Source: an uncultured Megasphaera sp.
Lineage (GTDB): Bacteria > Bacillota > Negativicutes > Veillonellales > Megasphaeraceae
NCBI GenBank assembly: GCA_902464195.1
Contig: CABQJB010000001.1
Span: 1 to 43,147, forward strand
Length of the DNA: 43,147 bases
Direction: 5' to 3'
Shown: positions 1 through 7,716 of the stretch, piece by piece
Position numbering within the stretch: position 1 is the first letter of the stretch
How the letters are laid out: each line of letters starts with the position of its first letter
Position numbers and translations under genes: made by a program
Notes under the pieces: generated by a model
What the model was told of the DNA's origin: nothing
What the model saw: the letters and a program-made list of their open reading frames with translations, nothing else
Databases searched by the model: none

Positions 1-64
1 GGGGTTAGGGGTTAGGGGATGGTTTGAAATTTATGGCCATCTTCTACAAACTACAAACTATAAA
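1..64 (+). repeat. Dispersed intergenic repeat, copy A (5' modules)
   Basis: Starts with tandem GGGGTTAG units, followed by a degenerate palindrome (ATGG...GCCAT around GAAATTTA) and then by direct repeats of CTACAAACTA. The same modules in the same order occur near 19433, 31211 and 37181, and partly near 39912. The hairpin at 66-112 is the last module of this copy. It lies just past the 3' end of the probable 6S-like RNA. The window begins inside the repeat, so its left end is unknown. Confidence 0.6.
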
Positions 65-65
65 G

Positions 66-112
66 AAAAAGGGACTGCGCATGATGGCAAAAGCCTTTAT
101 GCGACAATCCCC
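66..112 (-). terminator. Rho-independent terminator of the 6S-like RNA (repeat hairpin module)
   Basis: On the minus strand GGGGATTGTCGCAT and ATGCGCAGTCCC form an interrupted stem closed by GGC/GCC, followed by TTTTTCTTTA. The hairpin is shared with repeat copies B and C. Copy C keeps the CGCATG/CATGCG pairing although the neighbouring bases differ, which suggests the structure is maintained. Confidence 0.7.
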
Positions 113-116
113 TTTT

Positions 117-324
117 CCTGACATGCCTGACCTGGTCTTTACCCCCACACTCGCCTGCTGGGACGTTCGCTCATAGACTGTTGTCCCCCACTACTAGCCC
201 TCTCGCGGTATTTCCGCGGCAGGTCTTACTTCTAGGCCGCACTATGATCAGCACCGCTTTGGGTACCTTACGTGGATCGCTTGGTCTGCGACTGACATCG
301 ACTTCCAACCACAGCACATGTCAT
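117..324 (-). ncRNA. ssrS: Probable 6S-like regulatory RNA (ssrS candidate)
   Basis: About 205 nt between a perfect sigma-70 promoter (331-360) and a Rho-independent terminator (66-112), with no credible reading frame. The RNA ends are complementary: GACATG at 322-317 with CATGTC at 125-120, continued by CTG/CAG and GGT/ACC pairs. A strong apical hairpin, CGCGG-AAATA-CCGCG, lies near the middle (about 203-217). A closing stem, a large internal opening and an apical arm in about 200 nt is the plan of 6S RNA, which binds RNA polymerase holoenzyme. SRP RNA, RNase P and tmRNA were considered: the GGAAG...AGCA SRP loop, RNase P core motifs and a tRNA-like end are not seen. The identification rests on architecture and is not confirmed by alignment; another structured RNA is possible. 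Confidence 0.55.
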
Positions 325-330
325 TGGTAC

Positions 331-360
331 ATTATACGGGACAGATCCGCCCCTTGTCAA
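331..360 (-). promoter_or_regulatory. Consensus sigma-70 promoter of the 6S-like RNA
   Basis: Minus strand TTGACA (360-355), 18-bp spacer, TATAAT (336-331). Both hexamers are perfect. The predicted start is near 324, at the base of the RNA closing stem. The promoter begins two bases after the stop codon of the outer-membrane protein gene, so the RNA is a separate transcription unit. Confidence 0.85.
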
Positions 361-362
361 TA

Positions 363-941
363 TCAGAACTTATAGCCCATACCGACCTGCCAGCCTTTGA
401 CATCATCGTCGTAGTTATCGACGTCGACGCTGCTGCTGCGGTATTTGATGTGGGCATCCCAGTTCGGCGTGATGTCGTAGCCGACGCCGACTTCATAGGT
501 ATTGACGTCATCGCCGACACCGACGGATGCAAACCCCTGCCAACGGGCTGCCAGGGGGATCTGGCCTTTGAGGCCTACCTGATAGCCATAGGACTTGGTC
601 GTATTATACGTTTCGGTCTTGACATAGGAGCCGCCGGCAAAGGCCGACAGGTACGGCGTAAAGCGGTAATTGCCGACGAGATAGTTTTCATTGATCTTGT
701 TGTCGTTGTCGCCTTTGGTGTAGTTGTTGACGTACTGGATATCCCAGCGGTTGTTCAGGACGTAAGTGACGTCGCCACCGGTCAGGCGGCTCTTGGCACT
801 GCGGCCCCCTTCTTTCTGGTCGAAGCCGTAGTTGGCGTTGGCCTTCAGGTCACCGGGCTGAGGATCCCGCAGGGGAGCTGCCATGGCAGCCGACGTAATC
901 GTCAATGCGGCCAGGGTCGCTGCAATAATAAGTTTTTTCAT
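363..941 (-). CDS. Small outer-membrane beta-barrel protein
   Basis: 192 residues. The N-terminus is a classical Sec signal peptide (MKKLIIAATLAALTITSAAM, cleavage probably after AMA). The mature part is rich in alternating hydrophobic/polar segments with aromatic girdle residues (YNTTKSYGYQVGL, TYEVGVGYDI, WQVGMGYKF) and ends in Phe, the C-terminal signature read by the BAM machinery. This predicts an eight-stranded or similar small barrel in the outer membrane, consistent with a diderm Firmicute. The SD GGAGG lies 8 bp before the ATG. It starts 26 bp after the last heptosyltransferase gene and is probably the end of the LPS operon, although a promoter of its own inside that gene is not excluded. 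The substrate or role (porin-like, adhesion or structural) cannot be told from sequence. Confidence 0.75.
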   Translation of the reverse strand: MKKLIIAATLAALTITSAAMAAPLRDPQPGDLKANANYGFDQKEGGRSAKSRLTGGDVTYVLNNRWDIQYVNNYTKGDNDNKINENYLVGNYRFTPYLSAFAGGSYVKTETYNTTKSYGYQVGLKGQIPLAARWQGFASVGVGDDVNTYEVGVGYDITPNWDAHIKYRSSSVDVDNYDDDVKGWQVGMGYKF

Positions 942-967
942 AACCTTCCACCTCCATATAATACGGG

Positions 968-2017
968 TTATTTTCTTCCATAATAACGGCTCAGGAGTTC
1001 TTCGCCGGCGGCGATGACCTGGCTCATGGGAATAACCGAAATACCTTTATAATTACCTTCGCGGATAATCTGTTTCATGCTCTTGCCCACTTCATAGTGG
1101 TTCGTCGATTCCAGGACGATGGCCCGGTCCGTATAGGGGCCGTAGAGCTTGGGATTGCTCGGCCCGTAGAGGGCGACCAGAGGGACGCCCTGGCTGACGG
1201 CGACGTGCATGGGGCCGCTGTCGTTGGTGATGAACAGTGAACAGCAGCGGATGGCCGATGCCAGTTCGCCGATGGTGAATTTCCCCGTCGCAATGATCGG
1301 GTCCGATTCCATCTGGGACGTCGCTTCTTTGACCATGTCTTCATCCATAGTGCCGCCGAAGAAGACGCATTTGAAGCCGCGGCGGGCAAAGTAATCGGCG
1401 ACGGCGGCAAAGCGCTTGGCCGGCCAGCGTTTCTGCGGGACGGCGCTGCCGATGTTGAAGCCGATGAGGGCATCGCTGTTGTGGACGCCCTGGGAGCGGT
1501 AGAATTCCGTCGCCTTGTCATCCCAGGCCTTACAGGTAAAGAACTGCAGGCCGTCACTGCGGTAGTCGTCGATGCCCAGCTGAGCCAGGACATTGATGTA
1601 CATATCGGCCGCATGGAGATGGATGCGGTCCAGTCGGGTATAACGGTCCATCAGGGGCCGTACCAGGAAATGACTCATGCCGACAAACTGCTTGGCATGG
1701 ATGACGGCCGCCAGGAAAGACGTCCGTTCATTGGGATGCAGATTGATGAGGATATCGTAATGATGCTGATGCAGACGCCGCCCGATATGCCACAGAGCCC
1801 GGACGGAGTTGTCTTTGCCCTTCTTGTCGACTGTGACCAGGTGGTCGATATTGGGGTTGTAGCGGACGACGTCGGCCACTTTCTCATCGACGACGAGAGT
1901 GATTTCCGAGCCCTGGGCATGACGGCGCAGGACCTGCAGGAACGGGGTGATGAGGATGAGGTCGCCTAGATGCATGAGAAAGGTGACGATTATTTTTTTG
2001 TTGCGCAGATTAATCAT
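968..2017 (-). CDS. ADP-heptose:LPS heptosyltransferase, GT9 family (second copy)
   Basis: 349 residues of the GT-B fold glycosyltransferase family 9. The N-terminal Rossmann half begins IIVTFLMHLGDLILITPFLQ, and its GD is the acceptor-side motif of WaaC/WaaF/WaaQ. The C-terminal half carries the nucleotide-heptose site (GFNIGSAVPQKRWPAKRFA, then TNDSGPMHVAVSQGVPLVALYGPSNP). It should transfer L-glycero-D-manno-heptose from ADP-heptose to the LPS inner core at the cytoplasmic face of the inner membrane. The start codon overlaps the stop of the upstream GT9 gene by 4 nt, implying translational coupling. Which core position it modifies cannot be decided; WaaQ-like or WaaF-like are both possible. 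Confidence 0.85.
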   Translation of the reverse strand: MINLRNKKIIVTFLMHLGDLILITPFLQVLRRHAQGSEITLVVDEKVADVVRYNPNIDHLVTVDKKGKDNSVRALWHIGRRLHQHHYDILINLHPNERTSFLAAVIHAKQFVGMSHFLVRPLMDRYTRLDRIHLHAADMYINVLAQLGIDDYRSDGLQFFTCKAWDDKATEFYRSQGVHNSDALIGFNIGSAVPQKRWPAKRFAAVADYFARRGFKCVFFGGTMDEDMVKEATSQMESDPIIATGKFTIGELASAIRCCSLFITNDSGPMHVAVSQGVPLVALYGPSNPKLYGPYTDRAIVLESTNHYEVGKSMKQIIREGNYKGISVIPMSQVIAAGEELLSRYYGRK

Positions 2018-3045
2018 ATTTCCACCTTCTTCAGGACGCCTTCATAGACCTGCCACAGCGCATCGGGCGTAATCTGGGCCATGCAGTCCGGATCATCGAC
2101 CAGGGGCCGTTCCGGCGTCGCCTGGGACGTCGGCGACAGGACCATGTGGATATAGGCGTCGTCGTTTCCGCCGTAAGGGCCGGTCCGCTGGGGACACGTC
2201 GGCCCAAAGAGGGCGATGAGTTCTTTTTTCAAGGCATTCGCCATGTGCAGCGGCCCCGTATCGGCACTGATATAGAGGGCGCTCTCGGCAATGGCTGCCA
2301 TGAGCTGCCGTAAATCGGTGCGGCCTGTGTAATCGAAGACCCGCCCCGACGAATCGCAGTCTTTCAGAGCCTTCCCTTTGGAGATATCGTCGCCGCTGCC
2401 TAAGAGGACGGCAGCCATGCCGGATGCTGTCAGGCGCTGCAGGAAAGCCTGCCAGTGGGACAAGGGCCATTCCTTGACGCTCCAGCGGGCACCGGGCACG
2501 ATGGCCACATAGGGACCGGTCAGGCCGTCTGCAGCCAGGCGCTGGCGCCAGGCCTGGCGTTCGTCAGTAATATCGGGTAATGGGAATTCGATGGCATCGA
2601 CGCGGCCGCCGAGGACGCGGACCGTATCGAGGTAGCGTTCGATGACGTGGTCGTACTTGTGGGGACCCGTGAGGCCTTTGCTGACCAGGAAACTGCCTTC
2701 GCGCATTTCCCAGTAGCCATAGCGCTCTCTGGCGCCGCTCAAAAAGGCAACGATAGCGCTCTTGGCCAGACCCTGGAGGTCAAAGGATACGTCGAAATGA
2801 TAGGCATGGAGTGTCCGGCGCAGCTCTTTCCAGTACGACAGGGATTTCAGCCGCTTCTTGTCGATATAGATGACCTCGTCGATATAAGGCCTGCCCGGCA
2901 GGACCGGCGCGAACTGTTCATGAACGGCCCAGACGATGCGGGCATCCGGGCAGTTCTGGCGCAGGGCGTAGAGTGTCGGCAGGGCGTGAAGGACGTCGCC
3001 GAGAGAGCTCATCTTGATGACCAGTATGTTCTTATATGCTTTCAC
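2014..3045 (-). CDS. waaF: ADP-heptose:LPS heptosyltransferase, GT9 family (first copy)
   Basis: 343 residues from a GTG start at 3045 with SD AAGGAAGG. The frame stays open upstream, but that part overlaps the end of gmhB and has no family similarity. The protein begins KAYKNILVIKMSSLGDVLHA, typical of heptosyltransferases I/II, and the C-terminal donor site includes PGARWSVKEWPLSHW and SADTGPLHMANALKKELIALFGPT. It adds heptose from ADP-L-glycero-D-manno-heptose to lipid A-Kdo or to the first heptose. It overlaps gmhB by 14 nt and the next GT9 gene by 4 nt. The symbol is a best guess: waaC is equally compatible. Confidence 0.8.
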   Translation of the reverse strand: MKAYKNILVIKMSSLGDVLHALPTLYALRQNCPDARIVWAVHEQFAPVLPGRPYIDEVIYIDKKRLKSLSYWKELRRTLHAYHFDVSFDLQGLAKSAIVAFLSGARERYGYWEMREGSFLVSKGLTGPHKYDHVIERYLDTVRVLGGRVDAIEFPLPDITDERQAWRQRLAADGLTGPYVAIVPGARWSVKEWPLSHWQAFLQRLTASGMAAVLLGSGDDISKGKALKDCDSSGRVFDYTGRTDLRQLMAAIAESALYISADTGPLHMANALKKELIALFGPTCPQRTGPYGGNDDAYIHMVLSPTSQATPERPLVDDPDCMAQITPDALWQVYEGVLKKVEI

Positions 3046-3553
3046 GGCCCTTCCTTTCTGCGACAATGGCCCGGACGAAGTCGTCCAGTCTGCCGCCGGT
3101 AAATAAATAGCCGTCCATGCCGGCCCGCTGTCCACATTCCACGTCGCGGGGCATATCGCCGATCATGAAGGACTGTTTCAAATCAATATCGTAATCTTTC
3201 GCCGCCTGCAGGACCATGCCCGGCGCCGGCTTGCGCCAGTCGCTCTTCTTGTCATAGGCCTTGACCGGTGCCCCTTCGAGATAAGGGCAGTAATAGACGG
3301 CTGTAATGATGCCGCCGGCTTTGGCCGCTTCCCGGCACATCCAGTCGTGGAGGGCCTTTACATCGTCTTCCGTATAATAGCCGCGGGCAACGCCGCTCTG
3401 GTTGGTAACGACGATGATGGCATAGCCTTCTTTCGTCAGATAGGCCAGGGCTTCTTTGGCCCCGTCCATCCATTCAAAATCCTTGATGAAGCCTAAATAG
3501 GATTTGTCGACGTTGAGGACGCCGTCACGGTCGAAAAAGACGGCCTTCCTCAT
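3032..3553 (-). CDS. gmhB: D-glycero-beta-D-manno-heptose 1,7-bisphosphate 7-phosphatase (GmhB), zinc site degenerate
   Basis: 173 residues, HAD superfamily subclass IIIA. Motif I is FFDRDGVLN (D8, D10), motif II is VTNQSG (49-54), the motif III lysine is in RKP (K108), and the late acid motif is IGDMPRD. It removes the C7 phosphate of heptose bisphosphate in ADP-heptose synthesis. E. coli GmhB has a structural zinc held by C92, H94, C107 and C109; here the aligned residues are C89, Y91, S104 and W106, so three of four ligands are gone. The stop of hldD overlaps its start by 4 nt. The histidinol-phosphatase-related branch of the family is the alternative, but the heptose operon context decides. 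Confidence 0.88.
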   Translation of the reverse strand: MRKAVFFDRDGVLNVDKSYLGFIKDFEWMDGAKEALAYLTKEGYAIIVVTNQSGVARGYYTEDDVKALHDWMCREAAKAGGIITAVYYCPYLEGAPVKAYDKKSDWRKPAPGMVLQAAKDYDIDLKQSFMIGDMPRDVECGQRAGMDGYLFTGGRLDDFVRAIVAERKGRESI

Positions 3554-4515
3554 TCGTAATACCCGTCGCTCTTTTCCAGGATGCTGCAGTATTCTTTGAC
3601 AGCTTCCGGAAGCAGGGTAAAGCCGCGGTCGTAACCGGCTTCCATAAGCTTCGTCGTGTCAGCCTGAGTATAGCTCTGGTATTTGCCCTTGAGGATGTCC
3701 GGGAAGGGGACGTATTCGATATGGCCTTTGCCGCAATAATCGATGACGCCCTGGACGAATTCATTGAACGTATGGCCGATGCCGGTGCCGCAGTTGTAGA
3801 TGCCCGACAGGTCCGGATGTTCCCAGAAATAGAAGATGACGTTGACTACGTCGTTGACGTAGATGAAGTCGCGGATCTGGCCGCCGTTTTCATAACCGTC
3901 TGTTCCTTCAAAGAGGGTGATTTTCCCCTTTTCCTGGAGTTCATGGTACTTCTGGTAGATGAGCGAAGCCATGCGGTCCTTGTGGTTTTCCTGGGGACCG
4001 AAGACATTGAAATAACGGAAGCCGACGATCTGGCTCTTGGCCAGGGGCATGACGCGGCGGACGAAGCGGTCGAACTGGAGCTTGGAATAGGCATAGGGAT
4101 TCAGAGCCTGTTCGCAGGCCGGGTCTTCGCGGAAGCCGTGCCTGCCGCTGCCATAAGTCGAAGCCGACGAAGCATAGAGGAAGGGAATCTTGCGCTGCAT
4201 GCAGTAGCGCAGGAGATTCTTGCTGCCTTCATAATTGTTCTTCATCATGTAGCGGCCGTCGTAGTTCATCGTATCCGAGCAGGCCCCTTCATGGAAGACG
4301 ACGTCGATGTAGCCACAGTCGAAGGTATCGTCGGCCATCTGTTCATCGAAGTCGGCATAGTCCATATAATCAAAGAAATCGAGGCCCTGGAGATTTCGGC
4401 ATTTGCGGCCATCCGTCAGGTCGTCGACGATGAGGATGTCGTTGACGCCCCGATTATTCAACTGTTTTACGATATTGCTGCCGATAAAACCGGCACCGCC
4501 TGTTACAATTTTCAT
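3550..4515 (-). CDS. hldD: ADP-L-glycero-D-manno-heptose 6-epimerase
   Basis: 321 residues, extended short-chain dehydrogenase fold. The N-terminus MKIVTGGAGFIGSN holds the NAD(P)-binding GxxGxxG. A SSASTYGSG segment gives the catalytic Ser/Thr, and NPYAYSKLQFD gives the YxxxK pair. The protein converts ADP-D-glycero- to ADP-L-glycero-D-manno-heptose, the donor used by the two GT9 enzymes downstream. Length and motifs fit HldD/RfaD (about 310 residues in E. coli). It overlaps hldE and gmhB by 4 nt each, so this is a tightly coupled operon. Confidence 0.93.
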   Translation of the reverse strand: MKIVTGGAGFIGSNIVKQLNNRGVNDILIVDDLTDGRKCRNLQGLDFFDYMDYADFDEQMADDTFDCGYIDVVFHEGACSDTMNYDGRYMMKNNYEGSKNLLRYCMQRKIPFLYASSASTYGSGRHGFREDPACEQALNPYAYSKLQFDRFVRRVMPLAKSQIVGFRYFNVFGPQENHKDRMASLIYQKYHELQEKGKITLFEGTDGYENGGQIRDFIYVNDVVNVIFYFWEHPDLSGIYNCGTGIGHTFNEFVQGVIDYCGKGHIEYVPFPDILKGKYQSYTQADTTKLMEAGYDRGFTLLPEAVKEYCSILEKSDGYYE

Positions 4516-5993
4516 AGTTTCCCCTTCTTTACTAAATCAGCGATTTTCTGGATCAGGCCTGTCGTCGAATATCCGTCTTCAAAGGAAATGATTTCGACGC
4601 GTTTGACCGATTCCCGGCCGACGACTTCATCGGCTTTGTAGTCGCCGCCTTTGACCAGGATATCCGGACGCAGGACCTGCAAAAGTTCTTTCGGTGTATC
4701 TTCTTCGAAGATGACGACTTCATCGACACAGGCCAGAGCACTCAAAAGAATGGCCCGGTCTTCCTGTTTGACCAGGGGCCGCGTTTCCCCTTTCAGGCGC
4801 CGCACGGACGCATCGGAGTTGAGCCCGACGACGAGGTGCTGGCCCAGCATGGCCGCCTGCTGCAGGTAGAGGACATGGCCGCGGTGCAGGATGTCGAAGC
4901 AGCCGTTGGTAAAGACGACGGTATCGCCTTTTTTCTGCCATTGACGTATCTTTTCAGCCGCTTCTTCCCGGCTCAAGGGCTGGTACGGATGCCAGTGGGC
5001 CGGCTGCCATTCCTGCCAGAGTTTAAGCAGTTCATGGCGATGGATGGGATAGGTCCCTACCTTGGTGACGACGATGCCGGCTGCAGCATTGGCAATCTGC
5101 AGGCTCGTGCGGATCGACAAGTGACCGGCAATGGCCGATAAGAAAGCCGCTGCTACCGTGTCGCCGGCACCGGATACATCGAAGACTTCCCGCGCCGTCG
5201 CCGGGTTGTTCCACACCTTGCCGTCCCGGCCGATGACGGTGATGCCCTTTTCCGAGCGGGTCACCATGAGGTGGGCAAACTGATACTGTTCATGCAGGAT
5301 TTCCGCTGCCGCCACGACAGCCTGGCCTTCATTGGCTACGGGCCGTCCCAGGCAGTCGCTCAGTTCTTTCATGTTCGGCGTCACGAAATCGGCACCGTTG
5401 TATTTCGTCCAATCGCTGCCCTTGGGGTCGACCAGGACGGGAATCCCGGCCCGATTGGCTTCTTTGATGATGCTCTGAGCCAGGGAATCGGTAAGGACGC
5501 CTTTCTTATAGTCTGACAGGATGATGCCGTCCAGACCGGCTGCCACGCAATTGTACAGCCAGGTCATGAGCTTTTCCTCTTCCCTAACCGCCAAGGGTGT
5601 CACTTCTTCGAAATCCAGGCGTACCATCTGCTGACGGGCGCCGAGGATACGCATTTTCGTCGTCGTCGCGTGGTCCTGGCGCACGACCAGGCCCGAGCCG
5701 TCGATGTGGGATTCTTCCAGCAGCTGGTGCAGGAGAGATGCATTTTCATCGTCGCCGATGAGGCCGCCCAGAAAGACGTGGCAGTCGAGATTGGCCAAGT
5801 TCGAGGCTACGTTGGCTGCCCCGCCCAGGACGGATGTCATGTGATCGACTTTATTGACAGGTACCGGCGCTTCCGGCGAAATGCGTTCCACCTTGCCGAA
5901 TACATAGCGGTCGACCATGATGTCGCCGATGACGGCGATGCGCAATTCCGGCAGGACATGGTTCAAAAAATGATCGATATAATTTTCTGTCAT
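4512..5993 (-). CDS. hldE: Bifunctional D-beta-D-heptose 7-phosphate kinase / heptose 1-phosphate adenylyltransferase
   Basis: 493 residues from the ATG at 5993, SD GAGGAA. Residues 1 to about 325 are a PfkB/ribokinase domain (GGAANVASNLANL; DVSGAGDTVAAAFLSA with the catalytic Asp). Residues from about 350 on are a cytidylyltransferase-like domain (FTNGCFDILHRGH with the HxGH nucleotide site). The protein phosphorylates heptose 7-phosphate and later adenylylates heptose 1-phosphate. The domain order and length match the fused HldE/RfaE. It begins 22 bp after nrdR, and no promoter is evident in that gap, so nrdR may head the LPS operon. gmhA, the first step, is not in the window. Confidence 0.95.
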   Translation of the reverse strand: MTENYIDHFLNHVLPELRIAVIGDIMVDRYVFGKVERISPEAPVPVNKVDHMTSVLGGAANVASNLANLDCHVFLGGLIGDDENASLLHQLLEESHIDGSGLVVRQDHATTTKMRILGARQQMVRLDFEEVTPLAVREEEKLMTWLYNCVAAGLDGIILSDYKKGVLTDSLAQSIIKEANRAGIPVLVDPKGSDWTKYNGADFVTPNMKELSDCLGRPVANEGQAVVAAAEILHEQYQFAHLMVTRSEKGITVIGRDGKVWNNPATAREVFDVSGAGDTVAAAFLSAIAGHLSIRTSLQIANAAAGIVVTKVGTYPIHRHELLKLWQEWQPAHWHPYQPLSREEAAEKIRQWQKKGDTVVFTNGCFDILHRGHVLYLQQAAMLGQHLVVGLNSDASVRRLKGETRPLVKQEDRAILLSALACVDEVVIFEEDTPKELLQVLRPDILVKGGDYKADEVVGRESVKRVEIISFEDGYSTTGLIQKIADLVKKGKL

Positions 5994-6015
5994 AATGTTC
6001 CTCGATTCCGGTCTC

Positions 6016-6480
6016 TTATTTCTTTTCTTTCGTGCCCATGAGATGCTGCAGTTCAGCCATGAAACTGTCCAGATCGGCGAATTCGCGGTATACGGAAGCA
6101 AAGCGGATATAAGCGACTTCGTCGACAGAGCGCAGCTCACTGAGGACCATTTCCCCAATTTTTTCGCTGGACACTTCCTGGGCCAGGGTATTGCGGATGT
6201 TGCGCTCGACCTTGGTGACGATATCTTCCAGCTGCTGCCGCGTCACTTCCCGCTTGTTGCAGGCCCGGAGCAGGCCATTCAATAATTTGTTGCGATCAAA
6301 TAATTCATGACGGCCATCTTTCTTGACGACGACGAGCGGCACTTCTTCGACCATTTCATACGTCGTGAAACGGCGGCCGCACTGCTGGCATTCACGCCGG
6401 CGACGGATGGCCTTGCCGTCATCGGTAGCCCGCGAATCCGTTACTTTTGTATCTGCACATTGGCAAAATGGGCATCTCAT
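6016..6480 (-). CDS. nrdR: Transcriptional repressor NrdR
   Basis: 154 residues, the usual NrdR length. The N-terminal zinc ribbon has CPFC (3-6) and CQQCGRRFTTYE; the ATP-cone domain follows (PLVVVKKDGRHELFDRNKLL). NrdR senses ATP/dATP and represses ribonucleotide reductase operons through paired NrdR boxes; no nrd gene lies here. The SD AGGAGG is well placed. Only about 40 bp separate the start codon from the ftsZ terminator, with no clear -35/-10, so transcription may partly come from ftsZ read-through. Co-transcription with hldE downstream is likely from the 22-bp spacing. Confidence 0.95.
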   Translation of the reverse strand: MRCPFCQCADTKVTDSRATDDGKAIRRRRECQQCGRRFTTYEMVEEVPLVVVKKDGRHELFDRNKLLNGLLRACNKREVTRQQLEDIVTKVERNIRNTLAQEVSSEKIGEMVLSELRSVDEVAYIRFASVYREFADLDSFMAELQHLMGTKEKK

Positions 6481-6517
6481 GTTTTTTTCCTCCTACCTTC
6501 TTCTCGACGGTATTTTT

Positions 6518-6551
6518 AAAAAAAAGCGGGTCCGCCGGGATCCGCTTTTTT
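6518..6551 (-). terminator. Terminator after ftsZ
   Basis: Stem GCGGATCC/GGACCCGC with a CGGC loop and one G-T pair, A-run on one side and a run of nine T on the minus-strand exit side. It lies 8 bp past the ftsZ stop codon and ends the dcw transcript, at least in part. Confidence 0.85.
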
Positions 6552-6559
6552 CATGCTGA

Positions 6560-7597
6560 TTATCTCATCCACGTAGGAATTTCTACGCCGCCGGCATTGT
6601 CTTTCGTATCGCCGGCTTTGGCTGCTGTACCAGTGCCCTGGCCAAATGCGGGAATCGAAGACGGTTCTTTGCCAAAACCTGTAGCCACGACAGTGATGCG
6701 GATGGAATCTTCCATATCCGGATCAATGACGGAACCAAAGATGATGTTGGCTTCCGGATCGACAGCTTCAGCCACTTTTTCAGCGGCTTCGTTGATTTCG
6801 TACAAGCTGATATCCGGGCCGCCGGTAACGTTGAGCAAGATGCTCTGGGCACCGTCGATGCTCGTTTCCAGGAGAGCGCTGTGAATAGCCCCGTCGACAG
6901 CTTCGACAGCACGGTTTTCACCGGAGCCGACGCCGATACCCATGATAGCTTCACCCTGATCGGACATGATAGTCTTGACATCGGCGAAGTCCAGGTTGAT
7001 GAGGCCTGTTGTCGTAATCAAATCGGAAATGCCCTGTACGCCCTGGCGGAGGACATCGTCAGCGACGAGGAATGCGTCTTTGAGCGGCGTCTTCTTGTCG
7101 ATGATCTGGAGCAATTTATCGTTCGGAATGGTGATGATCGTGTCAACCTTTTCCTTCAAGTAGTCAGCGCCTTTGTCAGCGACTTCCTTACGGCGTTTCC
7201 CTTCAAAAGAGAACGGCTTGGTAACGACAGCCACTGTGAGGGCTCCCATTTCCTTGGCACATTCGGCAACGATAGGTGCTGCACCTGTCCCGGTACCGCC
7301 GCCCATGCCGGCTGTGACGAAGACCATGTCGGCACCCTGCAGGGCCTTGACGATTTCTTCTTTGCTTTCCAGGGCAGCCTGTTCACCGACCTGGGGGTTG
7401 GCACCGGCACCGAGGCCGCGCGTCAATTTTTCACCGATCTGGATCTTAACATCGGCTTTGGATACTTCCAGGACCTGGTCTTCTGTATTGACCGAAATGA
7501 ACTGGACACCCTGCAAGCCGCTTTCTATCATACGGTTGACTGCATTGTTACCGCCGCCACCGACACCTATTACTTTTATGTTTGCAAACTCTGCCAT
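6560..7597 (-). CDS. ftsZ: Cell division GTPase FtsZ
   Basis: 345 residues from the ATG at 7597 (MAEFANIKVIGVGGGGNNAV), SD GGAGG 10 bp upstream; the frame is open a little further upstream but without family similarity. The tubulin signature GGGTGTGAAP is at 99-108, and the T7 loop and GTPase core are intact. The C-terminal linker is short and ends in GVEIPTWMR, the conserved peptide that binds membrane tethers and regulators. FtsZ polymerises into the division ring under the cytoplasmic membrane. A gap of 119 bp to ftsQ, AT-rich, could hold its own promoter; no convincing hexamer pair was seen. ftsA, the usual neighbour and tether, is absent, so SepF or a distant ftsA must do that job. Confidence 0.97.
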   Translation of the reverse strand: MAEFANIKVIGVGGGGNNAVNRMIESGLQGVQFISVNTEDQVLEVSKADVKIQIGEKLTRGLGAGANPQVGEQAALESKEEIVKALQGADMVFVTAGMGGGTGTGAAPIVAECAKEMGALTVAVVTKPFSFEGKRRKEVADKGADYLKEKVDTIITIPNDKLLQIIDKKTPLKDAFLVADDVLRQGVQGISDLITTTGLINLDFADVKTIMSDQGEAIMGIGVGSGENRAVEAVDGAIHSALLETSIDGAQSILLNVTGGPDISLYEINEAAEKVAEAVDPEANIIFGSVIDPDMEDSIRITVVATGFGKEPSSIPAFGQGTGTAAKAGDTKDNAGGVEIPTWMR

Positions 7598-7716
7598 ATC
7601 GCATTTTCCTCCTTCAGACTCTATAACGCACACCCTGTGCAGTAGGATTCCTTATTATTTTACACTATCTTAGAAAATTTATCTACCTGTTTTTGAAAAT
7701 CAAGGCCCTATGCGCC

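Noticed and set aside
1..18. Telomere-like or CRISPR-like repeat from GGGGTTAG units and GTG boxes
   Set aside because: The units are too few and short; the GTTAG units belong to the dispersed intergenic repeat, and the GTG boxes at 19321 are an operator.
117..324. SRP (4.5S/scRNA), RNase P or tmRNA instead of 6S-like RNA
   Set aside because: ACCAGGTCAGG near the 3' side recalls SRP RNA, but the GGAAG...AGCA loop is absent; no RNase P core motif, tag peptide or tRNA-like end is visible.
181..983. Plus-strand open frames over the OMP gene and 6S-like region
   Set aside because: They lack SDs and family features and run against a signal-peptide-bearing gene and a structured RNA.
2014..3135. 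Upstream-extended start of the first heptosyltransferase at 3135
   Set aside because: The extra 30 residues lie wholly in the gmhB coding region and lack similarity, while the GTG at 3045 has an SD and begins at the family N-terminus.
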